From assembly GCF_964340395.1 (NCBI RefSeq), contig NC_135553.1, forward strand, positions 4,210,001 to 4,274,000: a stretch of DNA of 64,000 nt, in the 5' to 3' direction. Shown here piece after piece: positions 1 to 19,590 of this stretch. The notes under the pieces were generated by a model. It saw nothing but the letters and a program-made list of their open reading frames with translations, made no database searches and was not told the origin of the DNA. The position numbers were made by a program, and so were the translations under genes. Numbering within the stretch: position 1 is the stretch's first letter; each line of letters opens with the position of its first letter. The DNA comes from Glandiceps talaboti (Eukaryota; Hemichordata; Enteropneusta; Spengelidae).

Positions 1-1316
1 CCAGACTGACTGACTGACTGACAACATATACTGATAATCATGAAAGGGGCAAAGGAAAAAAATGTTTCGTACACACTATACTACAAACGATATTTCGGCA
101 AATGGGTACACCCTATCATTCTCTCCCTTATAGTCTCATTCCCAGGTCACCGTAGCTAGGAAGGTCATCGAGGTTGATTATCACATGATCATGTGTGGCC
201 TCATATAGCCTCGTAGACAGTCTGGACATTCGTCTGCGCAGCCTGTCTGCGCCTATTTATCGTGCATTCACGTTGAAATCCTACTTCGGTCTAGATATTC
301 ATAGAATTTGATGGTTTTTTAAAGTTTGAATCCTTAAATACAACATGACAAACATTATTATGAATAAGGCTCTCTGAGAAGTGGAAATTCCAGCAAATGT
401 TCCGAAAGAATTACAACATTTTTATCGATTGATCACAGAGTGCATCGTGACTTATCCAAGTGACAATATTTTCGACACCAAAAAATATACGTAAAGTGAA
501 ATGTTCTTCGATGAAAAACATGTTTACGCATAAACAATCAACGTGAAAATCAAATAGGATGAAGGTTAATATCTGGAAAATACATGGACCAGTTTTGTTA
601 TTATTTTTAAAACATCGTGTAGAAATTATAATTCCTAGCTGATCAAATGATGACTAAAACTGAATTATCGAATCTCACATGAAACTATGTTTTTTGAAGG
701 TACAAAACATGCGAGTAGGTAACTTGTAGATTGTACTGTGACTTTGGAACATTGTACATGTTACAGTCTGGACATTCGATCTCATTTGCATACGGTCAGA
801 GTTGAATCAAGTCATGTGGCGCGCTATTTCATGCATTCCTTTCGAGATGCTATCTACATAACAATACGGTGTTATTTTTAGAATACTATATTAGCCTGCG
901 TTATAGCCTGCGTACCTGCGTAATGTATGTAAAATTAGCCTTGGATTCAAAATAATAGACTGTGTTTATGAACCTCTGTGCCGGATCCAATAATTTACAA
1001 TGGAAATGGTGATAAATTCAAAATGGGAGTCTTAATATTTAAAACTTATAGATATATTCCTTACTAGTGAATCTTTTGGAGAAGAAAGATCTCCGTTCGC
1101 AACGGTTTTTAGTAAAATCCGGCGACCTAGATCATAAGGCTGCGGGATGTCACTCATCTAGAAGCTGACGATGTATTCCAATGCAATCGACGCGTCGACG
1201 TAATACAACCAGTCCACCGTGACCCCTGTTTTTCAACGTCCATAATTGACTACTGTATATGACGTAATACGAGTGAAAACTGGGCATTGGGAAAAGGATA
1301 AACCTGGTCGAACAAG
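1..1316. other. 5' flank of P450 gene 1
   Basis: A short GACT tetranucleotide remnant occupies positions 1-22. Apart from that I see no gene, repeat or clear promoter element before the start codon at 1317. The ATG lies in the context CAAGATGGC, which has G at +4 and suits initiation. No TATA box could be placed with confidence. Confidence 0.4.
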
Positions 1317-4277
1317 ATGGCTTTGAACAGTATACGGGGTTGTGGACTACACCGTCAACTAACCGCCAATATTCCACAATCAACCAAGACATTTACAAAC
1401 CAAAGACCTGGTCACCTCATTCGTGTTTATAGAACTTCATCGGCAGCATTGAACTCAAACCTTGGTAATGAACGTGAAAACGTTGACAAAACTTCAATTA
1501 AGTCGTTTGATGAAATGCCTGGTGAAAGTTATGGACCTCTAGGCGCTATATATTACTTGTACAATATCCGAAAACAGGGACTCTTCTCGAGGCCATGGTT
1601 ACTAGCCAAACAAGGGAAGGAGAAATTTGGTCCAATTTTTAAGAGTAAAATAGCTGGCATGCCGCCGATTGTGATGGTATGTGAACCTAGAGATTTTGAA
1701 ATGGTGTTGAGGAATGAAGGAAAGTATCCTCAACGTGCCGAGTTGACTCCATGGATACTGTATAGAGATAGCAAAGGTTACGAAAAAGGAGTGTTGCTTT
1801 CGTGAGTAACGTTACTCATTTTTTACTGGTTTCTAATTGTTCTTCAAATTCATGAAAACTCATCCAAAATTTACTGTACGTGTATACTATACACCTTTGT
1901 ATGATTAATTCATTCTGTTCTCATACGGACAATGATTGGTTGTAGTAAATTTGACGTCATCAGTGTGCATCGTAAATTTCATGTTGTTAAAGATATTGGA
2001 CTCCGTAGTTATTGTTTTACACAGCAGACCACAGTTCCTGCATACCATTTCCACGATATAAAACTATAACTTATTAGCGACATAGATACAGCGCACGAAA
2101 TCAAAGCCATAAACACACTATGTTTGACCTTGACATCTTTTTGGCTATTTTTGCTTATTTGAATATTGATCCAGTGACCCAACATGTCACTGTACGCATG
2201 TTTATTACAAACATTTGACACGTTTACACCGTTCGTGCCGTTTATTATAAAGATCGACACGCTTACACCGTTCGTTCTGAGTATCAATATATTAACCCCT
2301 TTATTACCTTATTGTCCCATCCCGTACCAAGACCTACCAACTCACAGGAACATGTAACATTTCGTCATGCATGGTACATGGTACATGTATATGGACTTCA
2401 CAGTGACAAGTTACCACTATTCCAATAACATACATTTTATCGACATTGTTATTTCTCAGTCACCGTCTACAAGTTTGATTTACCTTATATAAATAAATAT
2501 TTTCTTAAATGACCCACTAGGAATCTCAATTCAACATGACGAATAGATGAAAAGACGTTAGAATACCCAAGTGCCCAACGCTGAATGTAGATTACATGAC
2601 TAGTTACCTAGGAAACGTTCATATGTTGTTTCCATTTTATGTTAACTTTGAAGGGATGGTCCTAAATGGCACAGAAACAGATCGGCTCTCAGTAAACGTT
2701 TGCTACGACCCAAACACCTGTCTGCTTACACTGATGGTCTGAATGACGTAGTTGTTGATATGGTGAAGAAGATTGTAAAGACCAGGCAACCAGACAATAT
2801 TGTACCAGATATAGAAAATATCTGCTTCAATTGGGCTACCGATTGTAAGTATTTTAAATGTCAAAAAACCCTTTTACATAAAAACTTTGTTTACAAGCTT
2901 AAAAAACAGGAAGACGCAAAAAGTGGAAGTTTGTCCCCATCAGAGATCAATCTAGTACGTAAGACTATGTACATCATCAGATATTCGCATGTGATACTAT
3001 AAAATTTAAAACATTGTGACACCATTTTGGGGTACTAATAAATGCGAAACAGACAGACACTACAGTTCAGTTAGCAAGCATTCTTCTTGTATTATAACCA
3101 CCACTGTGCCACGTTGTGTCGAAACAGATTTGCTTCTTCAGAGTGTGAATACATGTACACGTATGTGTAATTAACTTAATCATTGATAGCCGAAAACGGA
3201 GCATCAGTTACAGCCTGTGCCACTTTAGAGATGTGCATATTGTATATAACATTTGTATGACTTGTTAGACTGGCATCTTGCGTTTTTGGTATTACTGAAT
3301 ATACAAGTTGAGATCAAGTTGACCTTTCTAATTTCGGTGCACCACATATACTTCACTGTACTCAATGTATCACTCCCTCGTTCAGCTTCCTGGTCCATTA
3401 TCCTGGATAAAAGACTGCACTTACTGGACGATAACCCCAGCAAGGAAGCGGAAGGGTTTATCCAAGCTGTGCATGATGTGATGGGCACCAGCTGGATGTT
3501 ATTCATGACTCCTGCAACACTACACAAGAAATTCAACACAAGGTATTGGAGGAAGCATGTCGCAGCGTGGGACGTCATTTTTGACACGGGTACGACCCAA
3601 TCAAAGTTTTAGAATTCTGAACCGAAGAACGGAAAACCCGTAATTACCTTATGTTAATTTTATAGTTCACTGCATCGACTTTTTTTTCGAACAGATTTGA
3701 AATTTTTTACTTGAACTTAAAAAAGTCAGGGCCTTCGAAAAATACTTTCAAAAAGACCCGAAGAGGTTACAAAAATTTCCAGAGAGGTGATATCCTATCA
3801 AACCTGTCTGTATTGCATTTATGTATTATGAGAATATAGACAGTGGTTTAACCACACCACAGTGAGTGAAGGTATAAATCGTAACGATACTGTATAGGAA
3901 CTAGACTACGACGTGTAGGGTTTTTCATTCGTGCAAACGCATTTGATAATTTCGAATGTCTTTGATGGTTTTCTTTTCAGCAAAGAATCTTATTGATGAA
4001 CAAATGGATAAGTTGATGAAGGATTCATCAGGAGATGGCGTGGAAGAGACAGAGACAGAGATGAATTTTCTAAGAACGATCGTAGCCCAGGAGAAGCTCA
4101 CAGTTGACGAGATATACGCAAACACAACAGATTTGATGATGGCAGCAGTAGATACGGTAGATACCTAGAATCACGCGTTTACAGATATTACATTCCAAAA
4201 CACTTCAGAGATTTTACCTATAAAATGAATTAATTCGCAATGATTAATTACGAAATTAAATGCTAATAACAAGAAGC

Positions 4278-4308
<31 letters not shown>

Positions 4309-5400
4309 CTGACTGACTGACTGACTGACTGACTGACTGACTGACTGACTGACTGATTGATTGATTGAATATGCTATATCTTTTGATCTCAATTTCTTCA
4401 CTTTGTCGACCTGTAGACTGCCGACGTATCATGAGACTTTTCACATTATATCCATCATTAATATCATATAACATATCTTAGTTCATTATTTCACTGTATG
4501 CAAATTGTCTGATTTTTACCAGACATCCAATGCTATAATGTGGACATTATACCATCTATCGAAGAACCAGCGCGTCCAGCAGAAATTGTACGAGGAAGTG
4601 AGTCAGGTTCTTTCCAGAGGAGAGACACCAACCTATCAACACATCTGTAGAATGCCGTATGTCAAAGCTGTGATGAAAGAAAGCATGAGGTATTAATACA
4701 CAAACGAGCATTTTCCTATAAAATTTCCAGCCACGCTTTCAATTATGCATTTATGGAATGTTAGTAATGTGTTATGTGAATAACCCTAGCATCCATTTTC
4801 TTACAAACAAGTTTTTTTTTATATACATTATTTTGATAGGCTAAGCATAGTTTCAAATAGAGTTCTAGGAGGTGGAACATCCTTACGTACTGGGTATTGT
4901 TTATCTTGGCGATTGCGAGGTTCATGACATACCACTATTGCCAGTGCTCGGACACCATTACGTATACTTTAAATTGTCATCAACAACTTCATCAATTTTG
5001 TTGACTGAAAATATACCGTTGTTAGGCTACAATGTATATCAAAAGTATGATTAACCTATTCTAAACTCATAATTGTTGTTTTCCCACCAGACTAAATCCT
5101 GCATCTGCTAATATACCTCGTGTTCTACAACATGATATAAACATTCGGGGATATACAATTCCAGCTGAGGTCAGTAGTGAATAAATGCTATGTGTTTCTC
5201 TTTCCGATCATACTTGGTACTATGAAATTAATGTAGATTACTTTCTCTGATAGGGTCCAAGCTAGTGTGAACGTGGCTTTGGTCTCTATACGTTTAGTTC
5301 AGTTCCGTCTGCATTCGGATATTGTAAAATGAACTACTTTACAAGCAACTGTTCACATTTTTAAAATCAACCCCCCCCCCACACACACACACATACACCT

Positions 5401-5434
<34 letters not shown>

Positions 5435-6198
5435 GCATATAATGACATATATTCAAATAATAATAACAATAATAACAATACGAATACCCTTTGAAAGATA
5501 CATTATTTTCTTGACCCAAGAGGGCGCTATATAATGCAATCCGAAAGTGTAAATTTCAAACACTATAGATCCATATCATATGGATTTGTATGACTACTGC
5601 TGTATTTAATTTTGATTACTATTCTGTAGACCATGATTCTGTATCCTAGTATGCTGAATGGACGAAGTGAGGACTACTTTGATTGTCCTGATGAATTTCT
5701 ACCCGAGAGATGGCTACGTGAAGAAGGTCAACATTTTGATGGATTCCGGATTCTGCCGTTTGGATTTGGACCACGAGGATGTATAGGTGAGAAGGAATAG
5801 TTTCAAACATTTAAAAACATGACGTAATCGTAACAGTTTCCTATAGTTAAGTAGAACGAAATTCAAACAACAAAGCAAAGTGATTTATTTGGTATCTTTA
5901 AATTTATTGAAGTAACAGAGGAAGTATTAGGGGAAAGTTTAGGGAAAGTGTTTGGGTCAAACTGGAGAAGTGAAATGGAAGGATATCAAATGTGTGTGCA
6001 GCTGTAGCTCAAACTTGCCATACGACATGACTAGATATCGATGCACACGTTCGAGACACCATATTCATGAACATGCATGCATGTATGCATGTATGTATGT
6101 ATGTATGTATGTATGTATGTATGTATGTATGTATGTATGTATGTATGTATGTATACTATGTATGTATGTATGTATGTATGTATGTATGTATGTATGTA

Positions 6199-6231
<33 letters not shown>

Positions 6232-6256
6232 ATGTATGTATGTATGTATGTATGTA

Positions 6257-6292
<36 letters not shown>

Positions 6293-7222
6293 TGTGCGTG
6301 CGTGCGTGCGTGCGTGCGTGCGTGTGTATGTATGTATGTATGTATGTATGTATGTATGTATGAATGTATGTATATATGTACGTACGTACGTGTGTGTGTG
6401 TGTGTATGTGTTCATTTATTTATCTGTTTTATCGTTTTACAAATGAAAATATCATCTACTGTCTATTTATTACTACTCTTAGGAAAAAGGTTAGCTGAAC
6501 TTGAAATTCACATCGCTTTGGCCACGGTAGGTAATATTATAAAGAAAATCAACATATCACCATCTCATAATGTTTATGAATGGTAATGATAATCTACTTG
6601 ATTGAAAAGAAGAGCGTGCAAAGCATTTGTTTATCTTTGTTTGCATCGTAATCGCGCTATATATGCTAGTTGCCCAGACTATCGCCGCTGGGACTCTGTC
6701 TTCAAGGCCCCCGCCCCTCCCCCAAGCGAGATGGAGGTCTCAGGCTAACCTGGACAATAATTTGGTAGGCCCCCGAGTGATATATGGCGTTGTTAGCGAT
6801 TTGATCACATAGATGGTCTGTCATTCTTGCATACCGTTAAAATAAGTAGTTTTATCACAATGAGACTAACATCATGCTTTACCAGAGCTAACATTTGTTC
6901 CCTATATATTCTACACTATATGCATTGCTATACGGTATTTTTCCAGACATTACTAATTTCGGCATTGCTGATGACGTAATTACAACGCTATTGTATGCTG
7001 CTTTTTTCTTGGTAATGTCCGAAATAATGACCCTTACATGACATATATTGCATGTGTCCCTTAGTTATACGACTACGAGTGTAACACTTCAGCTCTTTTT
7101 CTTTTCAGATATCCCAGAGATTTATCCTGGAAAGTACACGTGATGTTGGTTTGAAATTAAGAACCGTACTTGTTCCTGATAAACCCCTCAACTTAAAGTT
7201 TATAAACCGGAAAACGACTTGA
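1317..7222 (+). CDS. Mitochondrial-clan cytochrome P450, gene 1 (9 exons)
   Basis: Haem-thiolate mono-oxygenase, probably in the mitochondrial matrix and fed electrons by adrenodoxin; substrate unknown. Exons by splice signals and frame: 1317-1801, 2654-2844, 3386-3589, 3981-4156, 4523-4689, 5091-5169, 5630-5786, 6483-6526, 7109-7222. They total 1617 nt, or 538 aa, normal for this clan. The first ~45 residues are rich in R, S and T with almost no acid, like a mitochondrial presequence. Visible motifs are I-helix AAVDTT (348-353), K-helix ExxR (E405, R408), FLPERW (457-462) and haem loop FGFGPRGCIG (478-487, ligand Cys485), followed by GKRLAELE as in mitochondrial P450s. The sequence resembles the CYP24/CYP27/CYP11 group, but the family cannot be assigned by eye. 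The paralogue at 11801-18838 shares every intron position and phase. The exon 4 donor (GTAGAT) is weaker than the rest. No frameshift or stop is seen. Confidence 0.93.
2217..2276. repeat. Two-copy direct repeat in gene 1 intron 1
   Basis: Two near-identical 20-bp segments (GACACG then TTACACCGTTCGT, one mismatch) lie about 39 bp apart inside the first intron. No function is apparent. Confidence 0.6.
4277..4368. repeat. Compound (ATTG)n/(ACTG)n microsatellite
   Basis: GATT-type tetranucleotides give way to GACT-type and then return to GATT-type, inside intron 4 of P450 gene 1. It generates artefactual open frames of SVSQ or NQSI repeats. Confidence 0.95.
5371..5440. repeat. C-run and (AC)n/(AT)n microsatellite
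   Basis: Ten C residues are followed by AC and AT dinucleotide tracts, in intron 6 of P450 gene 1. Confidence 0.9.
6072..6409. repeat. Compound (ATGT)n/(GTGC)n/(GT)n microsatellite
   Basis: About 340 bp of tetranucleotide and dinucleotide repeats in intron 7 of P450 gene 1. An internal GTGC block is followed by more ATGT and a short CGTA stretch. It is open in several frames but is clearly not coding. Confidence 0.95.
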
Positions 7223-7467
7223 ACATTCCAACCGAAGTAAAGAGTTACGAATTAGCCCCATCTTTACACTGACGTCCATCCCGTACCAACTGTCGTCAAA
7301 CTTTCAAATGACGACAAGACTTTGTATTGCATAATTTATAAGTTACTTTCTAAACTGAGATATGAAATGACTTGAACTTAAAGTTACCATTTACTCTAAT
7401 CTATCTCCAATTTATGTTTACTTCAATTTTAATACATTTGAGTTTTCTTGATACGCTATACCATTGT

Positions 7468-7468
<1 letters not shown>

Positions 7469-7525
<57 letters not shown>
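7469..7525. repeat. (CAA)n microsatellite in the likely 3' UTR of gene 1
   Basis: About 19 CAA or AAC triplets lie 250 bp after the P450 gene 1 stop codon. They directly precede a candidate poly(A) signal, so they are probably in the 3' UTR. Confidence 0.85.
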
Positions 7526-7533
7526 AGAAATTA

Positions 7534-7539
7534 AATAAA
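7534..7539 (+). terminator. Candidate poly(A) signal, P450 gene 1
   Basis: A canonical AATAAA lies 312 bp after the stop codon at 7222. It is the best-placed signal seen, but cleavage here is inferred. Confidence 0.45.
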
Positions 7540-8520
7540 ACACGTTAATTATATAAATGACTGATTACAAAAATAGCGCCAGTGACGTAGCGCAAATTCA
7601 AGAGAACAAACGTGCATGAAGGTCAAGAGGAGAATAATTTCTTATCCTTTATGTTTTAAATGTAAACTTTTTTTTAGCTTTAAATACTCTACCACTTTAA
7701 TAGAGACTTTGGTGTAATAGACATGGATCTTTTTGAATACTGCCCCCTTGCGGTTTGATATTTTTGGGCTAATTAGCCTAAGTTCTGTAAAAACAGGTTT
7801 CAGCATGACACGTAGCTGATCCCGTCTCTAAGTTATAATCAGCCTGCCTGCAATACAAAGGTTACTTGGTATAAACAGAAGTTTTAATATTACACGACAC
7901 CTAAAGAGACTAACGCAACCAATCGTTCAATATTTGCATTATAGAATTCCAAATTACGACAATATTAATATCAATTGATAATATTGGCAAGGATTCTATA
8001 TTTTTGATAAGTGTTGATTTATTATAAATACATGTACACGTAAATACAAGTATTATTTCAAAGGACCAAAGACGTTACAGAAATCATGTACATAGTCTCA
8101 TGACAACTAAGTTTTATTATGATTCGTGCAAAATTGTATGTTTATATCTCAAAAATCTAAATAATTATATTTTTTAAATTATAATTAATATTGGTATTAT
8201 ACATATTGTTGAATTTGTATTTAAAAATACATCTGGTGAATAAAATCGTTTCAAGGGGCTACAAAAGTATGAATGATATTTAGTGGACAATAATTATTGA
8301 CTCAAGAGTTATTTTCCAAAGTCCTAGTATAGGCCAAAACGGTAACTGTATAAACTCAATTGGTACTGTAGAGTACACTAGTTCAGAAGCCCTGATGGTA
8401 GCATGGGCAAGACAACTGACTAATGGGTACAGGTGAAGTGAGAGATGGAAGTTGTACAAATGTAAGACATTATATTATAGAAGACTTGACAAACATGAGT
8501 GGAACTATATTCAATTAGAT
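7540..8520. other. Intergenic, nothing recognised
   Basis: A+T-rich sequence without a convincing open frame, repeat or RNA gene. A second AATAAA near 8239 could be an alternative 3' end for gene 1. Confidence 0.5.
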
Positions 8521-8670
8521 GTTATACCCCAATAATTTTCTTCAGCCAAGGAAAATACGAGTGACCTAAGGGGCCTTAGTCACCGTGACTTCGAGTCGCT
8601 AGATGAATGGTGACAACCCTTAGGTCACGAGTATTTTCCGACTGAATGAAGAAAAATATTGGGGAATAAC
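8521..8670. mobile_element. Hairpin MITE-like element, 150 bp
   Basis: Two inverted arms of about 51 bp (8521-8571 and 8618-8670) match with a few differences. Both start GTTAT and end at GTGACCTAAGG. The central 46 bp contains a smaller inverted GTCACC/GGTGAC pair. It has no coding capacity. The class is unknown; a foldback or MITE relic is most likely. Confidence 0.7.
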
Positions 8671-8926
8671 AGAATTATACCATCGCCAGTAATATCAAAG
8701 AAAAATCGGGGAAAGTAATGGAAATTACGAATGTTTTAAGTCATATTTCGAAACAGCAGAACCAGTGACATAGACTTGTGCGTTGTCGTGACATAGATGA
8801 GTCTCGTAGTGACGTAAAACGACTGGAGAAAAGATTCCATATTTTTTGTTCAACTTGGCTTGTGTATGGTGTAAGATTGATTTATACGCCGCTATGAACT
8901 CAAATTCATATCCAGCCTTAGTCTTA

Positions 8927-9712
8927 GGGAGCGATCAGTTATTACGGCCGGGGGGGGGGGGCGGTGACTTTTTGTTCGTGTTGTACTTAAAAAAAAGTGA
9001 CCCACCTGCAATTCATCCACAAAACAACCCCCCCCCCGACAACTAAAAAAACAGACACCCCCCCCCCAACCAAGCTGTAGACTAGAAACTTTCTAGTCTA
9101 ACATTCTTCTTGTTCTTGCAAAAGACATTCTAAAGTATTTACAGCACACTGCATAGTTAATTTTACATGTTACATTTTCAGTAATTTTAAGTGTATCTTG
9201 TAAATTGCTAACCAAAATCCATTGGTTCACTTGTATAAAGCTCTTTAGACAGGAGCCCTATGAGAATTACGATTGTCTGTTCACGGACATACAAAATATT
9301 CTTCCATTTTTCAATTTGACGTTTTTATTGGGCAAGGTTTTATAATACCACAAGATGACACAATGCAACTCATGTCGTGCAACATTGAGAAGTCATTTCT
9401 AACAAAACCGTTGCTTAAAGGTGGCCATAGTGCAGTGTTGTGACTCCATGTCATAGGCATGGGATACATCAAGAGACAAAGAGTTTATGTTATAGTTGAA
9501 TGTATATTTATTGTTTATGGTTTATTGTCTGCACATATATTTGTTGTTTAATAATGTATGGAAATTTAAGTACAAAAGCGTGGCTCATGACTGCGTTTAG
9601 CTGTTGAAAATAAGATGACCTCCCCTTATTCACTTTGTAAAAATGGTAACCCCTTCTTTGAGTCCCAAATTAAAGTAACCCCTCCCCCCGACCGTAAAAA
9701 CTGATCGCTCCC
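8927..9712. mobile_element. Non-autonomous TIR element with TTA target duplication (Harbinger-like)
   Basis: A 786-bp element whose ends are inverted copies. Each begins GGGAGCGATCAGTT, then an A/T-rich triplet and ACGG, then a G-run. It is flanked on both sides by TTA (8924-8926 and 9713-9715). A 3-bp TWA duplication and a GGG terminus suit the PIF/Harbinger superfamily. No transposase frame is present. The assignment is inferred from the ends only. Confidence 0.65.
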
Positions 9713-10019
9713 TTACAAATATACATGAAAATACACTATAATCAAGCATGTACTAGATAGACTGACATTGCAGCAAACTCTGAACATCTCTGAATTTAAA
9801 AGTGGAAAAACATGTTAACCTGTAGCTGTACACCATTGTGTTTCAAGGTTCTGCCCGCTGACCTCAATAGAGAAAGTAGTGTATATAGTATGTGATCAAT
9901 ACAATGAAAGTAAACAGTTGACAGGTCAAATCGGAATCGGATTAGCATTCAGAATGAAACCGATTTACCTGTGAATAGAATACAAGAAGCCTAATGTAAT
10001 ATACTGATTTGTGTATTAA

Positions 10020-10736
10020 TGCCCGGTTTAATACACAATGCAACTCATGAAGCAATTCGTCGCATGCGACGAGGCTAGCAACTGCGACGGAGCGCGTACA
10101 CGATGCAACTAGTTGCATGGTGAGTCGCAAGTGCTAACTGTTGCACATGCGTACATATATAAAAGTTACAGGTCATCGAGGTCAAGTCTTCTAGCGGCAG
10201 GAACTTGGCAGAAATGCTATGAAATTGCTGATATTTAAGAATAAAATGACAACTTGTTGAGGTATCGATAATAAAACTTATATTCAATTCGAAGTTCGTT
10301 TACGGTTTAGGGCGATGTTGATCTTTCCGACGTCGCTACTTGCACATGCATTCAAGTTTAATAGAAATAAAATGATATTCAGCGGAGATCAAGCATTCAT
10401 AGACGTTGTATACTATTGATAAGTGGTAATTGTGTGATAAATCGAAATTATATCTAAAATATTTGTCGAAATAGGATATTTATACTAAAAACATGGCGGC
10501 CATAACATTGAACGTCATTTGTCACGTAGGTATATGTCAAAGGTTATAACTTGCGACGCGACGATGTGGTTACACGGTGCAAATCATGAAGCAACTCAAG
10601 AAGCAAATTGCGACTCGTCGCAGAAAAACTGACATGTCGGTTTCCTTGCGACACCTAGCGACGTCGCAAGACCCTGCGACGGATGCGACGAATTGCGTGG
10701 TGCGTTGCTCGTGGAGTTGCATCGTGTAACCGGGCC
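10020..10736. mobile_element. Non-autonomous TIR element flanked by TTAA
   Basis: A 717-bp element bounded by TTAA at 10016-10019 and 10737-10740. The ends are imperfect inverted repeats built around CCCGGTT and ACGATGCAACT. Inside both ends are many copies of GTCGCA or TGCGAC, some in reverse orientation. A TTAA target is typical of piggyBac-type elements. There is no transposase. The ORFs seen here arise only from the GC-rich subterminal repeats. Confidence 0.65.
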
Positions 10737-10811
10737 TTAACGTCCACCAGCGAAACTTTGAAGGAGATTATTGTTTTCGACCTAGTTTTTATTTCGTTTG
10801 TTTGTGCAATT

Positions 10812-10855
10812 TTTGTTTGTTTGTTTGTTTGTTTGTTTGTTTGTTTGTTTGTTTG
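10812..10855. repeat. (TTTG)n microsatellite
   Basis: About ten TTTG units just downstream of the TTAA-flanked element. Confidence 0.95.
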
Positions 10856-10904
10856 CATATGTCAATTTAGTGAAGAATTTGGTTGAACCGTTTCACAATA
10901 TCAG

Positions 10905-11006
10905 ATATTTTAATTTGATAACTCCTACATGATTTCATATTTTAATTTGATAATTCCTACATGATTTCATATATATTTTGATTTGATAATTCCTACATGA
11001 TTTCAT
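10905..11006. repeat. Three-copy tandem repeat, 32-36 bp
   Basis: Three successive A+T-rich units share the core TTTGATAATTCCTACATGA. Confidence 0.85.
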
Positions 11007-11116
11007 AGATATTTACATGTAGCGACCATAGTTCTAATTAAGTGATATATTTTAATTTATGTGAAAACAATTTCAAGGGGATTTGTACTACACTATGTCG
11101 ACAGTGATTTTGATTT

Positions 11117-11310
<194 letters not shown>

Positions 11311-11800
11311 AAATGTATTATCTTTGTTTGCTGTGAAAGTTAAGCCTGTGAGTATTAACACTGTGTGCATACACCACTGCACTACAGGGGAAGGTGTAGT
11401 CTTGCTGCTAGACGTTCGGGCTTTCTTTCGATGCTATAACTATAAGCGAACGAAGTTCGCATGTGAGGGCTTGCCCGATGTTCCATCCTCGATAGCGTTG
11501 TTCGGCTGTGTGTCGTATTTTATCGGAAGAACATCCGAGGGTTAGCTGATAGACTAGGAAAGGGTGTTACAACTGTATTCCGGCAAACCATATCCGACTC
11601 AAAAAGTGCAGTCGGATTGTTAATGTGAATCAGAAATGCAATATGATTCTGACAACTACAATATTATGTTTATCGCAGCCATTTTGTTACACCTAAATGT
11701 GTTTTGTACGTTGTTCAAGACATTGCAATTTACAACTCCTCAGCCAACGAAGACAAGGCTAAATCGATAGTTTTTATATTATTTACATTAACCGCAATAC
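11311..11800. other. 5' flank of P450 gene 2
   Basis: Unique sequence before the start codon of gene 2. A short perfect hairpin (GCGAAC, GAA loop, GTTCGC) lies near 11450. No clear core promoter is seen. Confidence 0.35.
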
Positions 11801-18838
<7,038 letters not shown>

Positions 18839-19442
18839 ACCAGACGTAAACTAAATGCTTCCCGTAAGGGATATTGTACTATACTTCTTCCTTTTTTTGT
18901 CAAGAATCAACAACAAGACGAAGTTTGTCCTGTAAGATTAGGGAGAAAAAAAACATTAATATGGGAACTATGTAAAAGCAATTATATTATGAGTAAACTA
19001 AGTTATATAATCAGCAGTAAACCCGTTTTGCCACATATAGGTAAAAAAGAACACGTGGCCGTCAGTTTCCTTTCGAACAGATAACATCATGCTTATGGTT
19101 ATTAAGATTTGAACATACGTGTAGAGTCTATGATTTCACCAAAGTGTTGATGTTTGATGCAAAGCCACTGTGAACTCTCAGCTGTTCTGAATTCATAATT
19201 AGCTCAATGGTTGCATTTCGCGAACAGCATTCTTGTGAGATGCCATTACTAGTAAGTACAGGCCAGCTGGAAGAACAATAGTGCGATCACATTGTTTAGC
19301 GGCTACTTTTCATATTTGTCATTATTATTTGCATTGAATCAAGGCAACAACACTCTACAGTTTATTCATTTATGGCGATGATGATTTTCTTATCCAATCA
19401 TTTGAGCATTGCATAATTTACGTTTAAAGAATTTAAAATTTG

Positions 19443-19448
19443 AATAAA
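19443..19448 (+). terminator. Candidate poly(A) signal, P450 gene 2
   Basis: AATAAA about 600 bp after the stop codon at 18838. This is a plausible but unproven 3' end. Confidence 0.3.
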
Positions 19449-19590
19449 GTATGGAATCTATTTAGAAGAGAGCAGGCTATAGGAGAAAGATAGCCGTGTA
19501 CACGGAGTTTCGATCTGCTCTGTATACGTAGCTACTTCTGAAATGATTTCAAGTTAACCACGAACATTGTATGTAGTCTGGGTTATTCCC

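Noticed and set aside
6065-6586. CMYVCMYV and IHTYIHTY frames over ATGT tracts, and the same at 13334-14002, 16585-16960, 18204-18606 and 21010-21536
   Set aside because: Direct translation of tetranucleotide repeats inside introns or intergenic DNA.
6660-6800. GC-rich patch in P450 gene 1 intron 8 considered as a MITE
   Set aside because: Only a weak CGCTATATATG / CATATATGGCG end similarity; complementarity is too poor to call.
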